Both the position numbers and the translations under genes were made by a program. A stretch of 64,000 nucleotides of DNA from Bacteroidota bacterium (lineage in GTDB: Bacteria; Bacteroidota; Bacteroidia; Bacteroidales; FEN-979): assembly GCA_026391735.1 (NCBI GenBank), contig JAPLDL010000022.1:186001-250000 (forward strand), read 5' to 3'. The notes below the pieces were generated by a model, which worked only from the letters and a program-made list of their open reading frames with translations, was not told the DNA's origin and did not search any database. Positions 59,035-64,000 of the stretch are shown here, piece after piece. Positions within the stretch are counted from its first letter, which is position 1. Every line of letters begins with the position of its first letter.

Positions 59035-59223
59035 ATGAAAGTAGATCTTAATAAAAAGCAAAGGGTGATGATCCTGAGTTGCATCAACGAGCGGTTACAA
59101 GTTTATAGTAAAAGCCTTAAGGATGAGATTAATTTGACCAAACCTGACAAAAAATGGATCAAGGCTTATAAGAACAAGATTGAAACCATAAAGCAATTAC
59201 GAGAAAGCATTCAATTTAAGTAG
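59035..59223 (+). CDS. Small basic phage protein, unknown
   Basis: 62 aa (MKVDLNKKQRVMILSCINER), helical and lysine-rich. Unrecognised. Paired with the next gene 2 bp downstream. Confidence 0.55.
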   Translation: MKVDLNKKQRVMILSCINERLQVYSKSLKDEINLTKPDKKWIKAYKNKIETIKQLRESIQFK

Positions 59224-59225
59224 TC

Positions 59226-59492
59226 ATGAAACGATTCCCAGGTCATTCTAATCCCCCTAAGATGCCAAATTATTTAAGTGACTTTAAAAGTATATCAGCC
59301 CTGCTGAGAGGTCGTATCAAATACACATTGAAGGTGGTAGATGAGTTAAAGGATGTAAACAATGACAAATCTAACAATGTTCACATGCGGGTTCTTGCCA
59401 ATGAGATTATGCGAATACTTATTAACATCGCGGACCAGGATCGACAGATTATTAAAAAGATTGAATCCGAAATAGTCCCAGGTAAAAATTAA
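59226..59492 (+). CDS. Small helical phage protein, unknown
   Basis: 88 aa (MKRFPGHSNPPKMPNYLSDF), with two predicted helices (ISALLRGRIKYTLKVVDELK and LANEIMRILINIADQDRQII). It does not look like the DGR accessory protein Avd in sequence. Followed by a terminator. Confidence 0.55.
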   Translation: MKRFPGHSNPPKMPNYLSDFKSISALLRGRIKYTLKVVDELKDVNNDKSNNVHMRVLANEIMRILINIADQDRQIIKKIESEIVPGKN

Positions 59493-59561
59493 TCCCATTA
59501 TCTCATCCAGGATCAACGATCGTTATCATGGAGGTATCAAGGGTCAACCTCAGTGGTTGTT

Positions 59562-59590
59562 AAAGCCGGGCACAAGCCTGGCTTTTATTA
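59562..59590 (+). terminator. Rho-independent terminator
   Basis: AAAGCCGGGC, loop ACAA, GCCTGGCTTT (one mismatch), then TTATTATT; 70 bp after the stop at 59492. Confidence 0.8.
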
Positions 59591-60152
59591 TTCATGAGTA
59601 TTGAGACGCACTTAGCGGATCAATGCGAATACCTTATAAAATTATCCCCCAAAAATCTCTTTTCGCCCCGGCGCCCCCTTTTTTATGAATAATCATATAG
59701 TGCTTGTGTACCATGAGAAAAGTTTCAAAACGCTGATATACATATATATACTCTTATTATTATATTATTTTATAATTTGTATTGATATACCTTATATGAA
59801 ATAAGGTAATTTTCGTGCTTTCGTGCGCACGAATTTTTATTTTTTGTAATCTATTGATTTGAAATAATTTGAAGTGTGTTTTTTACTGCACGAAAATTGC
59901 ACGAATCGGTACTAATTGCACTAAAATTATTTTCGTGCGAAATAAAATTTTATAAAATATTGATATTCAATTAAATAACGGTTTTTGCTGCACGAAAGCA
60001 CGAAAGCACGACGATTTTTGCGTTTTTTACCAGGGGTGTCAGTACAGACGGTAAGATCAATTTTATTACCTTTGAATTGCTTTCTTACCTTGATTTTTCA
60101 CCGGATCATCCGGATCCCTTTTTAAATCCTTTCCATTACTAACTTTCGATAT
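59591..60152. other. Candidate replication origin: iteron-rich, AT-rich noncoding region
   Basis: No gene in this stretch. It has a very AT-rich block (about 59738-59790) and at least eight exact GCACGAA/TTCGTGC sites at 59812, 59820, 59827, 59888, 59899, 59932, 59990 and 59998, plus degenerate copies at 59918 and 60006. Clusters are in both orientations, and the last three are spaced 8 bp. This resembles iterons with a DNA-unwinding element, but an operator region is also possible. Confidence 0.55.
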
Positions 60153-60160
60153 TACATTTG
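60153..60160 (+). promoter_or_regulatory. -7 promoter element for 60164
   Basis: TACATTTG ends 3 bp before the ATG at 60164. The TTG at 60158 is part of the promoter and not a start. Confidence 0.6.
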
Positions 60161-60163
60161 CTT

Positions 60164-60700
60164 ATGCCATCGCCAGTCACGATAAAGATTAAGTGTGATC
60201 AGGTCCTGATCCGGTTTCTTGAAACATTATATGGATCGTCACCGATATCATTCCCGATTAAATCAAATTTTAACATGTTCCTGGATGTTTTTCTGCAAAA
60301 ACCTCCATTGGATTACCAAGAACAGGATTTTGGAGAGAATACATTAATTATTCGATTGCCTTATTTTGAAGTCAAGGATGTACGGTCCTATTATTACCTC
60401 AGTGATAAAGCCCAGGCAAAATTCGTAGAAGAGATCTATAAGTTTTTTAAAATCACGTTTCGTCGTGAGATCAGTAAATATATTGTCCTGGGATTATACC
60501 GTAAAGACAGCATTGAACTGTTTATCGATAAATACAATTTATCACTGGATTGCTGGGATATGCTTGAGAAAGATTACCAGAGATACATCAAGTTATCCTG
60601 GAAAAAGCGCCTATTTAGAAAGAATAAAAATTCCTCAGTTAAAGACCCTGTTTGTCCGGAACATGGAACACCGGAGAATGTAATGGAACCTGTAGTATAA
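60164..60700 (+). CDS. Hypothetical phage protein
   Basis: 178 aa from ATG 60164 (MPSPVTIKIKCDQVLIRFLE). Has the sequence FPIKSNFNMFLDVFLQKPPL, then LIIRLPYFEVKDVRSYYYLS and a basic C-terminus (SWKKRLFRKNKNSS). Proteins of this size and look recur in Bacteroidota prophages, but I cannot name a function. It sits 3' of the candidate origin and starts the operon leading to the head genes. Confidence 0.65.
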   Translation: MPSPVTIKIKCDQVLIRFLETLYGSSPISFPIKSNFNMFLDVFLQKPPLDYQEQDFGENTLIIRLPYFEVKDVRSYYYLSDKAQAKFVEEIYKFFKITFRREISKYIVLGLYRKDSIELFIDKYNLSLDCWDMLEKDYQRYIKLSWKKRLFRKNKNSSVKDPVCPEHGTPENVMEPVV

Positions 60701-60712
60701 AAATCAAAATTT

Positions 60713-61189
60713 ATGTCAATCGATAAAAATTCAAACCGTATACCTGAAATCTGCAGTATCAATTATGTGAGAACCGATGAGGTTGATTCCTTAATTCAGG
60801 GCAGCGATCAATTTCACCAGGTGATCACTCTTAAAAGTGGCCATAGTTGGAAGAAAATATATTTCACTCCGGATACTGCCGAGTTTACAGAAACCGAAAA
60901 ACCAGATGATTCAGGAAATTATTTTGAAATATCCTTAAAAGCTGATTTCCCTGGAGAAGATCAGGATAACCTTTCCTATTTTAATGATATTACCGAACGG
61001 CAGTTGATCATACTGGCCCGGCTTTCATTCAATGAATCAAAAATAATTGGCTCTCTGGATAACCCGGCAAAGTGTATCACCAAGAAACAACTCACCCAGA
61101 AATCCAAAGGCTCCAACCTGGAATTTGCCACTAAAACAAATAGTAAATCCTTGTGGTTCGAAGCAGGAGGTGGTATGTTGCCTAATTAA
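60713..61189 (+). CDS. Hypothetical phage protein
   Basis: 158 aa (MSIDKNSNRIPEICSINYVR). A beta-rich first half (FHQVITLKSGHSWKKIYFTP) and an acidic middle; no recognised domain. Located between the previous unknown gene (12 bp) and the head protease, so a morphogenesis role is possible by position only. Confidence 0.6.
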   Translation: MSIDKNSNRIPEICSINYVRTDEVDSLIQGSDQFHQVITLKSGHSWKKIYFTPDTAEFTETEKPDDSGNYFEISLKADFPGEDQDNLSYFNDITERQLIILARLSFNESKIIGSLDNPAKCITKKQLTQKSKGSNLEFATKTNSKSLWFEAGGGMLPN

Positions 61190-61205
61190 ACAAGTCCTTT
61201 ACCAC

Positions 61206-61241
61206 GCGTATTACACAATATAATATTGTGGAATAATACGC
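61206..61241. promoter_or_regulatory. Hairpin in front of the head protease gene
   Basis: GCGTATT pairs with AATACGC at the ends, and inside is the palindrome ACAATATAATATTGT. The structure ends 4 bp before the ATG at 61246 and would mask the ribosome-binding site, so it may control translation of the protease. It could also be a weak terminator. Confidence 0.45.
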
Positions 61242-61245
61242 AGGT

Positions 61246-62130
61246 ATGATCGAGCGAATCCTTGAGCTTCTTGAAGCTAAATGGCTGATCCATCGGGAAA
61301 CAGCCATTTCCTATTTACCCATGTTGCTGGCTTTTGTCAATGGACAGAAGTTTGCCTGGTCCCCGGAGGAGGAAGCTGAAAATAAAAAACGCAGCACGGC
61401 TAAGGTATTATCTTTTGGCCGTAGTGTTACGGATGTTGCCGGGGAATATTCTCTGGATGATCCTATGATCCCGAGTAATTCCGTAGCCGTAATCCCGATA
61501 TCGGGTACCATCCTGGCCTGGAAGTCTCAGATCCTGATCGAAAATGTCCAGAAAGCCCAGGCTAATGATAAAATCATATCCATTCTCTTCCCGGTAAACT
61601 CCCCGGGAGGCATGGTCTTTATGACCGATATCGCCGCCCAAACCATTAAGAACACCGATAAACCCTGCGTTGCCATGATCATGAACATGGCATGTAGTGG
61701 CGCTATGTGGCTTATTTCAGCCATGGATTATCGTATTGCCACGTCTCCGATGGATTTTGTGGGATCTATTGGAGTAATGACATCCTGGACAGATTTTTCG
61801 GATTTGTTTGAAAAGAAACTGGGGATATCAGTGAAGGAGATTTATGCTACTCTTTCCACAAGGAAGAATGAATTTACCCGGGCATTAAAAGAAGGTAATA
61901 CTGCACCTATTGTTGCAGATCTTGATTTTGTTAATCAGATTTTCCATAAGACCATGATGGATAATCTTGGAATTCCTCAGGATTCCGAAGTGTTTACCGG
62001 AGCGACATATAATGCCCAGCAGGGAATCACCATGGGACTCATAGATGAGATTGGTACCATGGATTATGCGCTTGAGTATGCCTATAAACAAGGCTTATCC
62101 AATAAAATCAAATCATATCAATTCACCTAA
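61246..62130 (+). CDS. S49-family (SppA/ClpP-fold) phage head protease
   Basis: 294 aa. ClpP/crotonase-fold serine protease of the S49 family: SVAVIPISGTILAW, LFPVNSPGGMVFMTDIAAQT (oxyanion loop with PGG), MNMACSGAMWLISAMDYRIA with the nucleophile Ser, VGSIGVMTSWTDFSD, and downstream lysines (EKKLGISVKEI) that could supply the base. In tailed phages such proteins process the scaffold and capsid during head assembly. It is followed 12 bp later by the capsid-like gene, which supports that role. Without a signal peptide it is unlikely to be a host SppA. Confidence 0.88.
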   Translation: MIERILELLEAKWLIHRETAISYLPMLLAFVNGQKFAWSPEEEAENKKRSTAKVLSFGRSVTDVAGEYSLDDPMIPSNSVAVIPISGTILAWKSQILIENVQKAQANDKIISILFPVNSPGGMVFMTDIAAQTIKNTDKPCVAMIMNMACSGAMWLISAMDYRIATSPMDFVGSIGVMTSWTDFSDLFEKKLGISVKEIYATLSTRKNEFTRALKEGNTAPIVADLDFVNQIFHKTMMDNLGIPQDSEVFTGATYNAQQGITMGLIDEIGTMDYALEYAYKQGLSNKIKSYQFT

Positions 62131-62142
62131 AAATTAATCATC

Positions 62143-64000
62143 ATGTTCAAACAGTTAAAGCTTACCGTCTTGGCGTTCCTCGGCATCGCTGCATTCATGC
62201 AGAAGGACGGGAAAGAGCAAATTACCGAGGAACAGAAAGGGATGATGGTGAATGAATTCGGTACGGAATATACCGAATCGTTCGTCAAGGCCCTGGAAAT
62301 GGAGGCCAAGGGGGAAGCTCCTGACGCCACGTTTGTAAACACGATGGTTTCGAATCTTTCAGATCACCTGCGCAAAGCCCAGGCACAGAATGCCGAGCTG
62401 AACAAAACCGTGCAGACGATGAAAACCGAGACCGATAAACTGACCGGTATCGTTACCGAGCAGAAAAAAGCCATCGATATCCTGGGAAAGAAACCCGAAA
62501 CAGATCCCCCGGGATCCTCGGCTTCTCTTCACGATCCCAAGATCAAATGGATGCCCGATGGAAAGGATACCCATCTTTTCGGTGCAAATCTTTCGTTCAT
62601 GGCCATTGATACCAAGCATCCATACAATATGCGTGCGTATGCATCGATGGCAGCCCGTGCCGGTCTTCAGGTTCTTGCCCCGATGGCCTCTTCTTCTCTG
62701 GATTACCAGAGTCTGAAGGATGACCTTGGTGAATATTACCGGGTTCGCAAACAGGACCGGATCCAGAGCTTCTTACTGGAACTTCCTTCGCTGACCACAA
62801 TTTTCCCACTGGAAAGTGGATATCAGGACCAGGCTGTTCTGGTTAACATGTTCATCACCGAAGATTTCTCACAGGCCGATTCCACCGCCCTGGGAAGTTC
62901 GTTTGATAATGTGGTAAAAGGCGGGTACAAATTCGAACCCGAAACCATTACCATGTATGATGCCATGTTCGCGCACAAATTCACCCAGCTCAAGGAACTG
63001 GAAAAGACCTGGATCGGTTACCTTAACCGCGAAGGATCCTCCACCATGAAATGGTCGTTCATTGAGTACATCCTGGTTGAAGTTGGCAAAAAGCTCCGCA
63101 ATGAGCAGAATCTGCGCTGGGTCAATGGTATTCGCAAGAATCCCACCGTCAATGTCCCCGGTACCGCCATGGGCGCCAGCAATGGTATCAAGAAGTTCCT
63201 CAAGAACCAGATTGCTGCCTTCAAACTGAAACCTTTCGTCGTTGGCGAATGGGCTCCTTCAACCATTGCACATTATGTGCGTGACTGTACCATGATGGTT
63301 CCTCAGTATCTGCGTGACAGTGGACGGATTGTTCTGTATATGTCCATGGATGCACAGAGTTATTACCATCAGAACATTGAAGCTCTTCACGGCCTTCAGG
63401 AAGACTATGTCCCTAATGAGGATTTCGTGCATGAATTCCCCTCGGTAAAGATTATCCCCGTTCCGGGATGGTCGCCCAGTAAACGCATGATCTGGACCTT
63501 GACGGGAAATATTTCCTTGTTCGAGGATGTTCCTGGTGAAATGCTCAATTTCAATATTGAGCAGGTTGACTGGAGCCTCAAAGTCTGGAGCAACTGGAGA
63601 GAATCTGCATGGGCCTATTATGTAGGGAGGAAATATGCTTCTGCAGCTGCTATGCCGGATGACTATTCAACCCAGCTGATCTTCTGCAATGATGTGGACG
63701 AGCCTGCTGATTTTTATCTGCCCATGGATGCCAATGATACCACACCCAGTGTGATCAATCATAGCAGCCTGGTCAGTGTTGGAAATAGCCAGGCCACAGC
63801 CATCACCGACATTGATGACTGTGCAGTAAACCAGGAGGTCCGTATCAAGTGCGGCCCGGGGACGAATCCCATCACCATTGCTGCAGCAAACAAATTCTCA
63901 CTGCTCACCGCAGCATGGACACCTTCAATTGGTGATGTTCTTTACCTGAAGAAACGTTCGGATGGAAAATTCATCGAGCTTGCTCGCAGCAATGCCACCA
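62143..64000 (+). CDS. Major capsid-like protein with N-terminal scaffold-like region (partial)
   Basis: Open from ATG 62143 to the window end, 619 codons seen (MFKQLKLTVLAFLGIAAFMQ). Residues about 20-115 are helical and coiled-coil-like (NAELNKTVQTMKTETDKLTG), resembling the scaffolding delta domain of HK97-type capsid precursors, ending in a Pro/Ser linker (KPETDPPGSSASLHDPKIKW). Residues about 125-530 form the large central domain (including TWIGYLNREGSSTMKWSF and MVPQYLRDSGRIVLYMSMDA). From about 540 a beta-rich decoration-like domain begins (SLVSVGNSQATAITDIDDCA). The position after an S49 protease supports capsid. The family assignment is by context and layout, not by a clear motif. 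Confidence 0.72.
   Translation, partial: MFKQLKLTVLAFLGIAAFMQKDGKEQITEEQKGMMVNEFGTEYTESFVKALEMEAKGEAPDATFVNTMVSNLSDHLRKAQAQNAELNKTVQTMKTETDKLTGIVTEQKKAIDILGKKPETDPPGSSASLHDPKIKWMPDGKDTHLFGANLSFMAIDTKHPYNMRAYASMAARAGLQVLAPMASSSLDYQSLKDDLGEYYRVRKQDRIQSFLLELPSLTTIFPLESGYQDQAVLVNMFITEDFSQADSTALGSSFDNVVKGGYKFEPETITMYDAMFAHKFTQLKELEKTWIGYLNREGSSTMKWSFIEYILVEVGKKLRNEQNLRWVNGIRKNPTVNVPGTAMGASNGIKKFLKNQIAAFKLKPFVVGEWAPSTIAHYVRDCTMMVPQYLRDSGRIVLYMSMDAQSYYHQNIEALHGLQEDYVPNEDFVHEFPSVKIIPVPGWSPSKRMIWTLTGNISLFEDVPGEMLNFNIEQVDWSLKVWSNWRESAWAYYVGRKYASAAAMPDDYSTQLIFCNDVDEPADFYLPMDANDTTPSVINHSSLVSVGNSQATAITDIDDCAVNQEVRIKCGPGTNPITIAAANKFSLLTAAWTPSIGDVLYLKKRSDGKFIELARSNAT

Larger units (their letters stand above)
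47418..64000. mobile_element. Prophage-like integrated element (left part)
   Basis: From the tRNA fragment to the window end. Supported by the att-like boundary, a divergent repressor/early-operon switch, many overlapping small unknown genes, a primase-helicase, a Gp37/Gp68-type protein, a DGR, an iteron-rich region, and an S49 protease directly before a capsid-like protein. No integrase, terminase, portal or tail gene is visible; these should lie right of 64000. I saw none of the chromosomal short-period repeats within it. Confidence 0.8.

Noticed and set aside
59226-59492. DGR accessory protein Avd
   Set aside because: It is small and helical, but the sequence lacks the Avd pattern; it is in a separate transcription unit about 1.1 kb from the RT.

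Overview
The window is from a Bacteroidota genome, most likely an uncultured Bacteroidales/Marinilabiliales-type lineage. Three things support this. Four giant secreted proteins end in type IX secretion (Por) sorting domains. The -7 promoter word TAnnTTTG recurs just upstream of start codons. The gene neighbourhoods are familiar ones (rplU-rpmA, mfd, and a GT2 polyprenyl-phosphate mannosyltransferase next to pyrC).

Layout. 1-5442 is all minus strand: a BNR/VPS10-like secreted protein running off the left edge, mtnA with a lipoprotein and an outer-membrane barrel upstream, serS, and the rpmA-rplU ribosomal pair. 5745-24000 is a surface-protein island of four multidomain T9SS substrates (1237, 1304, 1322 and 1821 aa) with one small lipoprotein between the third and fourth. 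The first two share a PKD-like block of about 1.1 kb that is nearly identical at DNA level. 24058-45778 is housekeeping: an ABC-F ATPase, a polyprenyl diphosphate synthase, rfbA, an MMPL/RND exporter, a SerA-like dehydrogenase, a PPi-type phosphofructokinase, an aspartokinase, mfd, GT2, dihydroorotase, lipoproteins, an RlmI-like methyltransferase, a class V aminotransferase, a 1-Cys peroxiredoxin and a TonB-C-terminal protein. This chromosomal part is peppered with short-period tandem repeats. They lie between genes, supply the stop codons of four genes, and are inserted in frame in three others. I saw none in the prophage.

At 47418-47437 a 20-bp fragment matches a tRNA 3' end (minus strand, initiator-Met-like) and is followed by its own terminator. 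It marks the left attachment site of a prophage-like element that fills the rest of the window. The element holds a secreted cargo protein, a repressor-like gene facing a promoter with three 11-bp-phased direct repeats, a tightly overlapping early operon (LuxR-type HTH, small unknowns, a 1020-aa primase-helicase, a Gp37/Gp68-type radical-SAM protein), a diversity-generating retroelement (DGR), a papain-like fold protein, an iteron-rich AT-rich candidate origin, and the start of a head module (S49 protease, major capsid protein running off the right edge).

The most striking system is the DGR at 56052-58127. Two small paralogous variable proteins are followed by a template repeat and a reverse transcriptase with the DGR-type SQ motif. 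Over an 84-nt alignment every difference between template and variable repeats is at a template adenine: 17 of 25 in one variable repeat and 20 of 25 in the other, with none at non-A positions. This is the signature of adenine-directed mutagenic retrohoming onto two targets in one cassette.
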